Made by a program: the position numbers and the translations under genes. A stretch of 64,000 bases of DNA from Cohnella zeiphila (GTDB lineage: Bacteria; Bacillota; Bacilli; Paenibacillales; Paenibacillaceae), in the NCBI RefSeq assembly GCF_014212055.1, contig NZ_JACJVO010000031.1, positions 1-64,000 on the forward strand. Direction: 5' to 3'. The notes beneath the pieces were generated by a model. It was not told the origin of the DNA. It saw nothing but the letters and a program-made list of their open reading frames with translations, and did not search any database. Positions 7,519-16,126 of this stretch are shown piece by piece; the stretch's first letter is position 1; the number at the start of each line of letters is the position of its first letter.

Positions 7519-8661
7519 TTGGACACCAGCGGTTTTCTCGAATGGCTGAAAGCTTCCCTCTCCTCTTCGGAGAAAACGTCCGACAGAAGAATTCTCCGGT
7601 TCGTCCACCCGGACGACGACAAGCGATTCCTCCGGTCGCTTCGGGCGGAACGCCCCGGCAGCAAGCCGCTGCGGGGAATCCGCCGCCTCGGCATCATCCG
7701 TGCCTATTCCTGTCCCGTGCCTCCGGAAGGGCTGCCGGTTTCTTTCGGCGGCGCCATCGTCTGGGAAGAAGACATCCGCGTCAGCACGCACGCCATCTTG
7801 GCCGCGCAGCGCGTCCCCGCGGACAGCGGCATTCCGTGGGGCGTTCGCCGCATCCGCGCGCCCGAAGCCTGGAGCCGTACGACCGGGCACAGGGTTCGGG
7901 TAGGCGTCATCGATACGGGCGTCGACTTCGACCATCCGGACCTGCGGCATTCGCTGGAACGCGGGATCAACCTGCTGCAGCGGACGGCGCTTCCGCACGA
8001 CGACAACGGTCACGGCACGCACATCGCGGGCACGATCGCCGCGGCCAACCGGATGCAGGGCATGATCGGCGTCGCCCCCCGCTCCGCCATTTATCCGATC
8101 AAGGCGTTCGACTACAACGGTACGGCTTACGTCTCCGACATTATTCTCGGCATCGATTGGTGCGTGCGAAACCGGATGGACGTCGTCAACATGAGCTTCG
8201 GCATGAGCACCCGAAGCAAGTCGCTCCTGAACGCCGTCAGCAACGCGTATCGCTCCGGCGTGCTGATCGTCGCTTCTTCAGGCAACGACGGCAAGCGGGG
8301 CCGGATCGATTATCCGGCGAAATACCCGCAGACGGTCGCCGTCGGCGCCATCAACCGGAAGGGCGAGATCGCCTCCTTCACCAACCGCAGCGACTCCGTC
8401 GATATCTATGCCCCCGGAGAGAGAGTCGATTCCTGCTGGCTGCGAGGCAACCGCAAGACGATGAGCGGCACTTCCATGGCGACGTCGCACGTGACCGGCG
8501 CGGTCGCGCTGCTGCTGGCTCACAAGCCGGGTCTCACGCCCGAGCAGGTCAAGACGGTGCTGAAGCGATCGAAGCGGCCGCTCCGCAATGCGAAAGCTCC
8601 CCGGAAGACCGGGGAGCTCGACATCGCGCGAATGCTTCAGGTCGCCGACAAGCTAATGTAG
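7519..8661 (+). CDS. Subtilisin-like serine peptidase (S8) without signal peptide
   Basis: 380-residue S8 peptidase. The triad is visible: Asp in GVIDTGVDFDHPD, His in NGHGTHIAGTIAA, Ser in SGTSMATSHVTGA; oxyanion Asn in VASSGNDGK. The first 110 or so residues resemble an I9-type propeptide but there is no hydrophobic signal sequence, so it may act inside the cell or leave by another route. Start is TTG: SD GGGAGGG ends 8 bases upstream, and the nearby ATG at 7511 is in another frame. Divergent from rpoE, convergent with argS; substrate unknown. Confidence 0.9.
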   Translation: MDTSGFLEWLKASLSSSEKTSDRRILRFVHPDDDKRFLRSLRAERPGSKPLRGIRRLGIIRAYSCPVPPEGLPVSFGGAIVWEEDIRVSTHAILAAQRVPADSGIPWGVRRIRAPEAWSRTTGHRVRVGVIDTGVDFDHPDLRHSLERGINLLQRTALPHDDNGHGTHIAGTIAAANRMQGMIGVAPRSAIYPIKAFDYNGTAYVSDIILGIDWCVRNRMDVVNMSFGMSTRSKSLLNAVSNAYRSGVLIVASSGNDGKRGRIDYPAKYPQTVAVGAINRKGEIASFTNRSDSVDIYAPGERVDSCWLRGNRKTMSGTSMATSHVTGAVALLLAHKPGLTPEQVKTVLKRSKRPLRNAKAPRKTGELDIARMLQVADKLM

Positions 8662-8681
8662 CGGGAAGCCCGGCGAGGGTT

Positions 8682-10358
8682 TTACATTTTCTCCGGCGCG
8701 GACACGCCGATCAGCTTCAGGCCGACGGCCAGGGCGACGCGAACGGCCGCCAGCAGCTGCAGGCGCGCCTGCGTCTGCTCCGCGTCCTCGGTCATGACGC
8801 GCTCCGCCCGATAGTAGCTGTGCAGCAGCGCAGCCAGTTCATAGACGTAGCGAATGATCTGGTGCGGCGCATAGGCCGCCGCGGCCGCCGCGATCGTTTC
8901 CGGCAGCTCGCCGACCTTGCGGATCAAGTCGAATTCGTGCCCCGTCGCCAGCTTCGCGAGCGGAGCTTCGCCGGCCGGAACGAGCGCGATGCCCTGCTCC
9001 TCGGCCTGACGGAAAATGCTGCAAATCCGGGCGTGCGCATATTGCACGTAATAAACCGGGTTCTCGTTCGACGTCGAGACGGCCAGATCCATGTCGAAGT
9101 CGAGATGCGTATCCATGCTCCGCATCGTGAAGAAATAGCGAATGGCGTCGACGCCGACCTCGTCCATCAGATCCTCGACCGTGATCGCTTTGCCCGTCCG
9201 CTTGGACATCTTCACCTTCTCGCCGTTCTGGAACAGGCTGACCATCTGCGCGATGAGCACGGTCAGCTTGTCCGGGTCGTTGCCCAACGCGGCCATCGCC
9301 GCCTTCATCCGGGGAATGTAGCCGTGGTGGTCGGCGCCCCAGATGTTGATCATCCGGTCGAAGCCGCGGCCGTACTTATCCATATGGTAAGCGACGTCGG
9401 GCGTCAGGTAGGTGTAGCTTCCGTCGTTCTTGACGAGCACGCGATCCTTGTCGTCCCCGAACGCCGTCGTCTTCAGCCAGATCGCGCCGTCTTCCTCGTA
9501 AACGTAGCCCTGGGCCCGCAGCGCGTCCAAGGCGGCGACGACGCGGTCGTTCTCGTACAGCGACGTCTCGCTGAACCAGACGTCGAAGCGGACGCCGAAG
9601 CGGGCGAGGTCCCGCTTGATCTTGTCCAGCTCTTTCTCGAGACCGTAGCTTCGAAAGTATTGGAACCTCTCTTCGTCCGAGAGGGACAACAGCCGGTCGC
9701 CTTCCTTCTCCGCCAGCTCTTTGGCGAAGCCGACGATGTCCTCGCCGTAATAGCCGTCTTCCGGCATGTCGGCCTGCCGACCGAGAGCCTGCTTGTAACG
9801 GGCCTCGATCGAAGCCGCCAGATTCGCGACCTGCTTGCCGGCGTCGTTGATATAGTATTCGCGGGTCACGTCATAGCCCGCGAAGTCCAACACGTTGCAT
9901 AGCACGTCGCCGACCGCGGCGCCCCGCGCATGGCCCAGATGCAGGCTGCCCGTCGGATTGGCGCTGACGAATTCGACCTGGATTTTCCGGCCTTGTCCCG
10001 CGGAGCCCCGGCCGTAATCGTCGCCTTGAGCCCGCGCCTCGGCGATGACGGGGTACAAGCTCGCCTTGTCCAGGCGGAAGTTAAGGAAGCCGGGCCCCGC
10101 GATCTCCGCGGAGACGATCGATGCGCTCGCCCGATCCAGCTTGTCCAGAATCGCCTCGGCGATCTGGCGCGGATTGCGCCGGGCGATCTTCGTCAGCTGC
10201 ATCGCCAGATTCGACGCCAGGTCGCCGTGGGCCTTGTCCTTGGGCGCCTCCAGCACGACCTCCGGCAGCTCCTCCTTCGCCGCGACCAGCCCCGCCGCCA
10301 GCGCCGCGTCCGCCAGCGAAGTCCGCACCTTTTCCCGAAGTTGTTCCAATACGCTCAT
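8682..10358 (-). CDS. argS: Arginyl-tRNA synthetase, Bacillus type
   Basis: Class I synthetase charging tRNA-Arg. 558 residues, near-identical in layout to B. subtilis ArgS (556): N-terminal additional domain, ANPTGSLHLGHARGAAVGD (HIGH motif), KMSKRTGKAIT (KMSKS motif), C-terminal anticodon-binding DALR domain ending GVSAPEKM. The start MSVLEQLREK at 10358 is preferred to the longer frame because AGGAGG lies 12 bases before it. The DUF1934 gene ends 7 bases upstream, the same pairing as ywiB-argS in Bacillus. No T-box seen ahead of this copy. Confidence 0.95.
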   Translation of the reverse strand: MSVLEQLREKVRTSLADAALAAGLVAAKEELPEVVLEAPKDKAHGDLASNLAMQLTKIARRNPRQIAEAILDKLDRASASIVSAEIAGPGFLNFRLDKASLYPVIAEARAQGDDYGRGSAGQGRKIQVEFVSANPTGSLHLGHARGAAVGDVLCNVLDFAGYDVTREYYINDAGKQVANLAASIEARYKQALGRQADMPEDGYYGEDIVGFAKELAEKEGDRLLSLSDEERFQYFRSYGLEKELDKIKRDLARFGVRFDVWFSETSLYENDRVVAALDALRAQGYVYEEDGAIWLKTTAFGDDKDRVLVKNDGSYTYLTPDVAYHMDKYGRGFDRMINIWGADHHGYIPRMKAAMAALGNDPDKLTVLIAQMVSLFQNGEKVKMSKRTGKAITVEDLMDEVGVDAIRYFFTMRSMDTHLDFDMDLAVSTSNENPVYYVQYAHARICSIFRQAEEQGIALVPAGEAPLAKLATGHEFDLIRKVGELPETIAAAAAAYAPHQIIRYVYELAALLHSYYRAERVMTEDAEQTQARLQLLAAVRVALAVGLKLIGVSAPEKM

Positions 10359-10365
10359 CTCTGAC

Positions 10366-10779
10366 TCATGCCTCCTGAATGTCAAGCCGAATGCCGAAGC
10401 TTCCGACCGGTTGATCTTGCATTCTGAGCTCATATTCCCATTCGACCGTTCCGCTGAATTCCTCCAGCCGAACCGTCAGGCTGGACGTGAACGCCTTCAC
10501 CTCGTGACGGCCGTACGGCGTCTCCAGCTCCCCGGCCAAAGCCTCGCCCAGACGGAATCTCTGCTCGAGCCGCATCTGACCCCGGCGGCGGAGCCGCAGC
10601 TCCCCGCCTTCGATCACCAGCGTATTCGCGGCGGCCGCTCCGCTCTCGTCCGGAGGCTCGCGGTACACCAGCGTCCATCCGGCACGCATGCGGTACAGCT
10701 CTCCTTCCAGTTGGAGCCGCTGCCCGCCATCCTCTTGCCGGCTCTCGAAACCGATCCGGACGCTCCGTTTTTCCGGCAT
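10366..10779 (-). CDS. ywiB: DUF1934 beta-barrel protein, YwiB-like
   Basis: 137 residues with alternating beta strands (VRIGFESRQEDGGQRLQLEGELYRM ... LRLRRRGQMRLEQRF) typical of the DUF1934 lipocalin-like family. Function unknown. Start chosen at ATG 10779 with AGGAGAGG 5 bases upstream. Forms an operon with argS, 7 bases apart, which is the conserved ywiB-argS arrangement; this link supports the name but not a mechanism. Confidence 0.85.
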   Translation of the reverse strand: MPEKRSVRIGFESRQEDGGQRLQLEGELYRMRAGWTLVYREPPDESGAAAANTLVIEGGELRLRRRGQMRLEQRFRLGEALAGELETPYGRHEVKAFTSSLTVRLEEFSGTVEWEYELRMQDQPVGSFGIRLDIQEA

Positions 10780-10851
10780 TCGTTCCTCTCCTTTGCTCTT
10801 GTTATTACTATATACAGATAGGCCGGGCAATTCAAATGATGATTTTGGGGG

Positions 10852-10881
10852 TTGTATGCCGGCGCGAGAGCTGGCTATAAT
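10852..10881 (+). promoter_or_regulatory. Promoter of the T-box argS transcript
   Basis: TTGTAT and a perfect TATAAT with an 18-base spacer; transcription would begin just upstream of the T-box stem I. Confidence 0.65.
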
Positions 10882-10889
10882 GAATAAAA

Positions 10890-11106
10890 TAATTCGAATG
10901 ACGATGAACGAGAGAGTATCTTCGGGTCATCCCGCCTCAGCGAGCCGGAAGGGTGAGAGCCGGCGCGGGACCGGAGAGAAGCGCACTCGGGAGTCGGCTT
11001 CCCGAAGCCGCCTGAGGCGGTTCGTAGGGAGATCCGGCAACGGGCCGTTATCCCGCAGAGTGGGTTCCCTGTCCGGGAACGCCATAAGAGTGGTACCGCG
11101 GAATTC
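10890..11106 (+). promoter_or_regulatory. T-box riboswitch, arginine-type
   Basis: Stem I has the AGAGAGTA loop-E strand, the pairing TCTTCGG / CCGGAGA, and distal AGCGAGCCGG / GGTGAGAGCCGG elements. The 3' strand of the specifier loop reads GAAGCGCAC, giving specifier CGC (Arg). The conserved antiterminator block AAGAGTGGTACCGCGG is at 11085-11100, with UGGU for pairing with an uncharged acceptor end. Uncharged tRNA-Arg should stabilise the antiterminator and turn on the downstream synthetase. Confidence 0.92.
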
Positions 11107-11108
11107 AT

Positions 11109-11145
11109 CCTCCGTCTCTTGCGAGACGGGGGATTTTTGATTTTT
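11109..11145 (+). terminator. T-box leader terminator
   Basis: Arms CCTCCGTCTC / GAGACGGGGG with a TTGC loop, followed by ATTTTTGATTTTT. This is the competing terminator of the argS T-box. Confidence 0.9.
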
Positions 11146-11163
11146 ATACGAGGAGGAACGAAC

Positions 11164-12867
11164 ATGCTGATGTCCAGAGCCGCCGAATGGCTGTCGCCGC
11201 ACGTATCCATGCCGCCCGAGGAGCTGCTCTCCCGTCTCGAGGTTCCGCCGCGCAAGGAGATGGGCGATCTGTCTCTGCCCTGCTTCCCGCTTGTGAAGGC
11301 ATGGCGGCAAGCTCCGCAAGCGATCGCGGAGGGCCTGGCGGAACGGATCAACGCTAGCGGCACGGAGGAGATTCGGGCCGCTGCCGCCGGCGGGTATCTG
11401 AACTTGTTTTTCGCGGCCGACCACTGGAAAAGCGATATTGTAAACCGGGCGCGCGCGGCGGATTACGGATCGTCCGGTCTCGGTTCCGGCCAGCGGGTCG
11501 TCATCGATCTGTCTTCTCCAAACATCGCCAAGCCGTTCGGCGTCGGGCACTTGCGCTCGACGATGATCGGCAACGCCTTGGCGAACCTGTACCGGGCGTG
11601 CGGTTACGAAGTCGTCACGGTCAATCACTTGGGAGACTGGGGCACGCAGTTCGGCAAGCTGATCTCCGCGTACCGGAGATGGGGAAGCGGGGAAGCGCTG
11701 AGGAAGGAGCCGATTCGGGAGAGTTTGCGGCTATACGTCAAATTTCACGAGGAAGCCGAGCGGGAGCCCGCCTTGGAAGAGGAAGGCCGGGAGGCGTTCG
11801 CGCAATTGGAGCGCGGGGATCCGGAGGCTCTTCGGCTGTGGCGTTTTTTCGTCGACGAGAGTTCGAAGGAGTTCCGCCGGGTGTATGAACGGCTTGGCGT
11901 CGGCTTCGACCATTGGACCGGCGAGAGCTTCTATAACGACAAGATCGCGGACGTCGTGAACGAGCTTGAGAAGCTGTCGCTGCTGGAGGAGGACGACGGC
12001 GCCCGGATCGTCCGGCTGGAGGAGCGCGGGATGCCGCCGTGCCTGATTCTGAAAAAGGACGGCTCGACGATTTACGCCGTGAGAGATTTGGCGACGGCGC
12101 TCTACCGCCGGAACGTGTTGGGGGCGGACACGATCCTGTACGTGGTCGGGGCCGAGCAAAGCCTGCATTTTCAGCAGGTGTTCGCCGTTCTGGACAAGAT
12201 GGGCCATGCTTGGTCCGCGGAATGCCGCCACGTTCCGTTCGGCCTGATGACGATGAACGGGAAGAAGATGTCGACCCGCAAAGGCAAAGTCGTCTTCCTG
12301 GAAGAAGTGCTGGACGAAGCCGTCCAGCGAGCGCGGCAGATCATCGACGAGAAGAACCCGGAGCTGCCGGACAAAGAGCGAGTCTCCCAGGCCGTCGGGG
12401 TAGGAGCCATTGTATTCGGGGATCTGAAGCATCATCGCCAGCTTTCCGTCGATTTCGACCTGGAGGATGCCGTCAGCTTCGATGGGGAGACCGGTCCCTA
12501 CGTGCAGTATGCTTATGCCAGGATTTGCGCGCTGCTTCGGCGCGGCCGGTTCGAGGAGCTGCGCGGCAAGCATGCGGTGAACGGGGCTCATCTGGCGTCC
12601 GAAGAGGCATGGGAATGTTTGAAAACCCTGGATCGTTTCGAACCGATCATTCGGGAAGCCGTGGCGGAGAACGAGCCGTTCCTCGTCGCCCGTTTCCTGC
12701 TCGATCTGGCCCAGAGCTTCAACCGCTTCTACAACGCCGGCCGCATCCTCGGCGGCGACGCCGACGAAGCCGAGATCGCGTCCAAGCTCGGCCTCGCTTC
12801 GGCCGTCGCCTCCACGCTGAAGCGCGGCCTCGGCCTGTTAGGTATCGAAGCTCCGGAGGAGATGTAA
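11164..12867 (+). CDS. argS2: Second arginyl-tRNA synthetase, T-box controlled
   Basis: 567-residue class I ArgRS of a different subtype from the copy at 8682-10358. Motifs: SSPNIAKPFGVGHLRSTMIGN (HIGH region), KKMSTRKGKVVFLEEV (KMSKS region), C-terminal YVQYAYARICALLRR and GLLGIEAPEEM. The SSPN...GHLRS and KMSTRKG forms are those of lactobacilli, streptococci and clostridia. Start MLMSRAAEWL at 11164 has AGGAGG 8 bases before it. It sits divergent to the first argS unit, about 0.4 kb away, and is the only one with a T-box, suggesting an inducible backup. Transfer is possible but not shown. Confidence 0.94.
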   Translation: MLMSRAAEWLSPHVSMPPEELLSRLEVPPRKEMGDLSLPCFPLVKAWRQAPQAIAEGLAERINASGTEEIRAAAAGGYLNLFFAADHWKSDIVNRARAADYGSSGLGSGQRVVIDLSSPNIAKPFGVGHLRSTMIGNALANLYRACGYEVVTVNHLGDWGTQFGKLISAYRRWGSGEALRKEPIRESLRLYVKFHEEAEREPALEEEGREAFAQLERGDPEALRLWRFFVDESSKEFRRVYERLGVGFDHWTGESFYNDKIADVVNELEKLSLLEEDDGARIVRLEERGMPPCLILKKDGSTIYAVRDLATALYRRNVLGADTILYVVGAEQSLHFQQVFAVLDKMGHAWSAECRHVPFGLMTMNGKKMSTRKGKVVFLEEVLDEAVQRARQIIDEKNPELPDKERVSQAVGVGAIVFGDLKHHRQLSVDFDLEDAVSFDGETGPYVQYAYARICALLRRGRFEELRGKHAVNGAHLASEEAWECLKTLDRFEPIIREAVAENEPFLVARFLLDLAQSFNRFYNAGRILGGDADEAEIASKLGLASAVASTLKRGLGLLGIEAPEEM

Positions 12868-12995
12868 AAGCAATTCCGCGCTTCGACTATCGCCCGGGCA
12901 GGCGGCCGTATGGCGATTATTACGGCACGGCGTGCCGCTATCAGCCACGGCAGGGCGATGCTCCTCGGCCGACGAGGCCACATCGTCCGGACTTT

Positions 12996-13580
12996 TCAAA
13001 CAATCTTTAGCGCGTCCTTCACGACAAACGACACGCAAGGCAGCCGTTCCGATGTTACGGTCTCGTCCGCGGCGAACACGTTCAGCAGCTCATAGGGTCC
13101 GCCGGGGGAAGTCTGCGCGTACTGCTCGATGGTCCGGTGCTCGTAATCGGCGATCCAATATTCCGGTACGCCGAACTTGGCGTACGACTTCAGCTTCATG
13201 ACGCGGTCCCGCTTGGCGGTGTTCGGGGAGAGCAGCTCCACGACGAGATCGGTCGGACCGTACACGCCGTTCTTGCGGACGATGTCGGAGCGGCTGCGGT
13301 GCACCATCAGCAAATCAGGCTGCCGGGTCTCCCGCTCCGACAGAATGACGTCGACCGGGGAAAGAATCATAATGTAATCCGATTCGCAAGTATCCGATAA
13401 GACGTCATCCAGGTGTCGAATGACCCTCTGATGGTCCGTCGTGGGCGACGGCTTCAGCTCCAGAATCCCGTCGACGATCTCGTACTGGTTGCCGTCCTCG
13501 GGCAATTCGAAGTAATCGTCCACCGTCCATCCCGACTTCTTAGCCATTGGCGGAAGCTTCTTTTTCACCTCATAATCCAT
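12996..13580 (-). CDS. Uma2 family (DUF820) PD-(D/E)XK nuclease-like protein
   Basis: 194 residues. The family core is visible: YEIVDGILELKPSPTTDHQ, RQPDLLMV, DLVVELLSPNTAKRDRVMKLKSYAKFGVPEYWIAD, with Asp and Glu of the nuclease-like fold and the following Lys. Biological role is unknown; these genes are usually stand-alone. ATG 13580 chosen (GGAGAGGGG 5 bases upstream). Convergent with argS2. Confidence 0.85.
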   Translation of the reverse strand: MDYEVKKKLPPMAKKSGWTVDDYFELPEDGNQYEIVDGILELKPSPTTDHQRVIRHLDDVLSDTCESDYIMILSPVDVILSERETRQPDLLMVHRSRSDIVRKNGVYGPTDLVVELLSPNTAKRDRVMKLKSYAKFGVPEYWIADYEHRTIEQYAQTSPGGPYELLNVFAADETVTSERLPCVSFVVKDALKIV

Positions 13581-13654
13581 GGCTACCCCTCTCCGGCTTG
13601 TCCGCATCTACTCGCTTCCATTCTATCACGGATCTGACAGGCAGGTCCCCGCCG

Positions 13655-15880
13655 TCAGCGAATGCGCGTCTCGGTCAGCCGGAATTGGCCGACCAATTGC
13701 TTCATGACGGAGGTGATGCCTTGGACGGTGTGGGCCGTATGCCGGACGCCGACGATGTCCGTCATCAGTTCCTTCATCTTCGCTTCGACCTCGGTGGAAG
13801 CCGAACGGTTCTCCTTGCTGATCGTCGCGATCTTCTCCATCAGTTCGACAACCTCGTCGACGACCTGCGTCTTGAGCGAATCCTCCGCCTTCGCGCCGGT
13901 AAGCGTATCCGTGGCGAGCGATACCAACTCCGTCCCTTCTGCCACGACGCGCGTCCCCTCTTCCATCGAGGCATAGGCTTCCTGGGCATGCACGTAGATT
14001 TTCTCCACGATCCCGTGCACTTCTACCGTCGAGCTGCGGGTTTGATCCGCCAGCTTGCGGATCTCGGCGGCGACGACCGCGAAACCCTTGCCGTGCTCGC
14101 CGACCCGCGCCGCCTCGATGGAAGCGTTCAGCGCCAGCAGGTTCGTCTGCGCCGATATTTCCTCGATCACGCCCAGCACGCTGCGGATTTCCCCTGCCGT
14201 GTTCATGAAGATGCGGATCGTCTCGTTCGTCCGGGCCACCTTCTCGGAGATCTGGGACATCTTGTCCCCGATCCGCTCGACTTCTCCTTGGGCGACGGCG
14301 ATCTGCTCCGACGCATTCGCTTCCAGCGCCTGGAGCGTCTGCCGCATCTCGTTGGCCGCTACCTTCGCCTCGTCGATGTCTTCAAGCTGGCGGCGAATGC
14401 TGCGGATCATATCGTGAATCCGCCCGCTCGCGCGCTCGGTCGACTCCGCGGTCACGGCCGCCGATTCGCCCATCTGCTTCTGGCTCGTGGCCACGTCCAT
14501 CGACGCCAGCTTCACTCGCAGCATGATGCCTTCGAGCGAGTCGATCATATTGTTGATCCACTTGGCCAGTTCTCCCGTCTCGTCGTTGTCGAACTCGCGA
14601 ACGTCGATGCGCTGCGTCAAATCTCCTTTTCCCTCGGCATTGATCCGAATGAATCGGCTGATCTTGCGCAGCGGCTCCACGACGCGCCTCTGGCTTCTTG
14701 ATCGCAGATTAGCCGCGGCGGCTAGCCCGCAAATCCAACAGACCGCAAGCACGGCGACGCCTACCCAGACGGGAGACCACCGGCCCGAAGCCGCAAATGC
14801 GGCCGCCGCGGACAGGACCCCGGCGAGCGCCGACCATTGCAGCATCGGACGGATCTGGCGCAGCGAGAGGCTCCGAATCCGGTAAACCTCCTCCAGATCG
14901 CCTTCGCACATCATCCCCCACACGTCCGGACAATGCGGGAGCTGGAACGTAACCCCTTTGCCGATGACGGGGACATGCCGATAATCCGAATACCCCGGGA
15001 ACTCGACGAACAAGTTGCTGCCGTTCCGAATCGTGTTCGCGACTCCGGGATGCAGCTGGCCGGTAGCCGGGTCCGTGAACAAAATTTCCAGTTCGGTGTG
15101 TTCTTTGACCGAGACGATACCCCAGTCCGTAGTGACGCCGTCCTTAAGGTTCTCCCCGTGGGTGAACGTCCGGTCCTCGAACCGGCTGCGCGACAGCGCC
15201 GTGCCGGGCGCGATGTGCGTATTGAGCCCCGGCTTCGCCATGAACAGATAGTTGTCGCCCGAGTCGGGGTACACGTGCCCGGACTCCCGCTGAATCAGGT
15301 CGCCGATCACGTCGCCCGGCACCCGTCCGCACAGCGCGCCGGTCAGCGAGCCGTCCGCGGCCGGGATCGGAAGCAGGAACATCAGGGTCATCTTATCGTG
15401 AAAAGGAGAGGAACGAGAGCCGATCTCCAGCGTCAGCGGGTCGGGATACGGTCCGAAAAGACAGCGGCGCGCCTCCTTGCCGTCGCCCCGGACGTAATCT
15501 ATTCCTCGAGCCAGCAAGGAGCTTCCGTCATAATTCCGTCCTTTGTGAGGAACGTGCGTCGAATAGGCGACGGTTCCGGCGGCATCCAGAACGAACAGCT
15601 CGGTGAAATCCGCCGCTCTCGCGTAGCTGGCCCCGAACAGCCGGTCCCAGGCGTCCTTGTCGTCCGTTCCGTCCAGCGCCACCCCCGGTCCGACCGATTG
15701 CAATTGATCCAGCAAACGACTCAGATGGCGCCAAGTCTCCTTCGTCCAATCTTGAAGAATCTGCATGCGCGTCTCGGCGATGCCTTCAAAAATATTTTCT
15801 ACGTCCTTCTTGTTGTTCGCGTTCAGTCGGTAAGACCACCATAAGGGCATCCCTTTCTTCCATCCCAACCAGTCGAACAT
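13655..15880 (-). CDS. Methyl-accepting chemotaxis protein with N-terminal sensor ahead of a membrane hairpin
   Basis: 741 residues. Order: residues 1-340 soluble sensor region resembling a Cache-type domain (ELFVLDAAGTVAYSTHVPHKG, FGPYPDPLTLEIG); two closely spaced membrane segments at about 346-365 and 368-391; HAMP at about 393-450; signalling domain to the end with the conserved tip EEISAQTNLLALNASIEAAR. No membrane helix precedes the sensor, so with both ends cytoplasmic the sensor should face the cytoplasm. GGGAGG lies upstream of the ATG. Ligand unknown. Confidence 0.92.
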   Translation of the reverse strand: MFDWLGWKKGMPLWWSYRLNANNKKDVENIFEGIAETRMQILQDWTKETWRHLSRLLDQLQSVGPGVALDGTDDKDAWDRLFGASYARAADFTELFVLDAAGTVAYSTHVPHKGRNYDGSSLLARGIDYVRGDGKEARRCLFGPYPDPLTLEIGSRSSPFHDKMTLMFLLPIPAADGSLTGALCGRVPGDVIGDLIQRESGHVYPDSGDNYLFMAKPGLNTHIAPGTALSRSRFEDRTFTHGENLKDGVTTDWGIVSVKEHTELEILFTDPATGQLHPGVANTIRNGSNLFVEFPGYSDYRHVPVIGKGVTFQLPHCPDVWGMMCEGDLEEVYRIRSLSLRQIRPMLQWSALAGVLSAAAAFAASGRWSPVWVGVAVLAVCWICGLAAAANLRSRSQRRVVEPLRKISRFIRINAEGKGDLTQRIDVREFDNDETGELAKWINNMIDSLEGIMLRVKLASMDVATSQKQMGESAAVTAESTERASGRIHDMIRSIRRQLEDIDEAKVAANEMRQTLQALEANASEQIAVAQGEVERIGDKMSQISEKVARTNETIRIFMNTAGEIRSVLGVIEEISAQTNLLALNASIEAARVGEHGKGFAVVAAEIRKLADQTRSSTVEVHGIVEKIYVHAQEAYASMEEGTRVVAEGTELVSLATDTLTGAKAEDSLKTQVVDEVVELMEKIATISKENRSASTEVEAKMKELMTDIVGVRHTAHTVQGITSVMKQLVGQFRLTETRIR

Positions 15881-16079
15881 AGCCCTTCCCTCCCAGTTCG
15901 TCTCTATCTATTGTCAGATATTGTACCATAGAACCGGGCCGTTTTTCCTTATTTTTCAGAAGGATTTCAAAATTATTTGGAATTATGTTAGGTTTTTTGC
16001 GATTTTTATTTCCAATTTTCTTTATATTCGCAGCGTCAATGTCATTTTTCCGAACATTCGTTTTTTTGGAGAATAACGC

Positions 16080-16110
16080 AAAAAACCCCGGAAGCGTTGC
16101 CGATCCGGGG
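16080..16110 (-). terminator. Terminator of speE-speB
   Basis: Arms CCCCGGA / TCCGGGG followed by six T on the minus strand, 17 bases after the speB stop. Confidence 0.85.
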
Positions 16111-16126
16111 GCAAGGGTCCAAAGGT

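Noticed and set aside
7152..7697. 181-codon minus-strand frame that could explain the orphan terminator
   Set aside because: Overlaps the protease start antisense and reads through the terminator hairpin; Arg/Ser-rich shadow composition.
7485..9902. 805-codon plus-strand frame
   Set aside because: Overlaps the S8 protease in another frame and runs antisense to argS; Arg/His/Gln-rich composition is that of a shadow frame.
12910..13095. Small plus-strand frame after argS2
   Set aside because: Lies antisense to the Uma2 gene end, no start signal.
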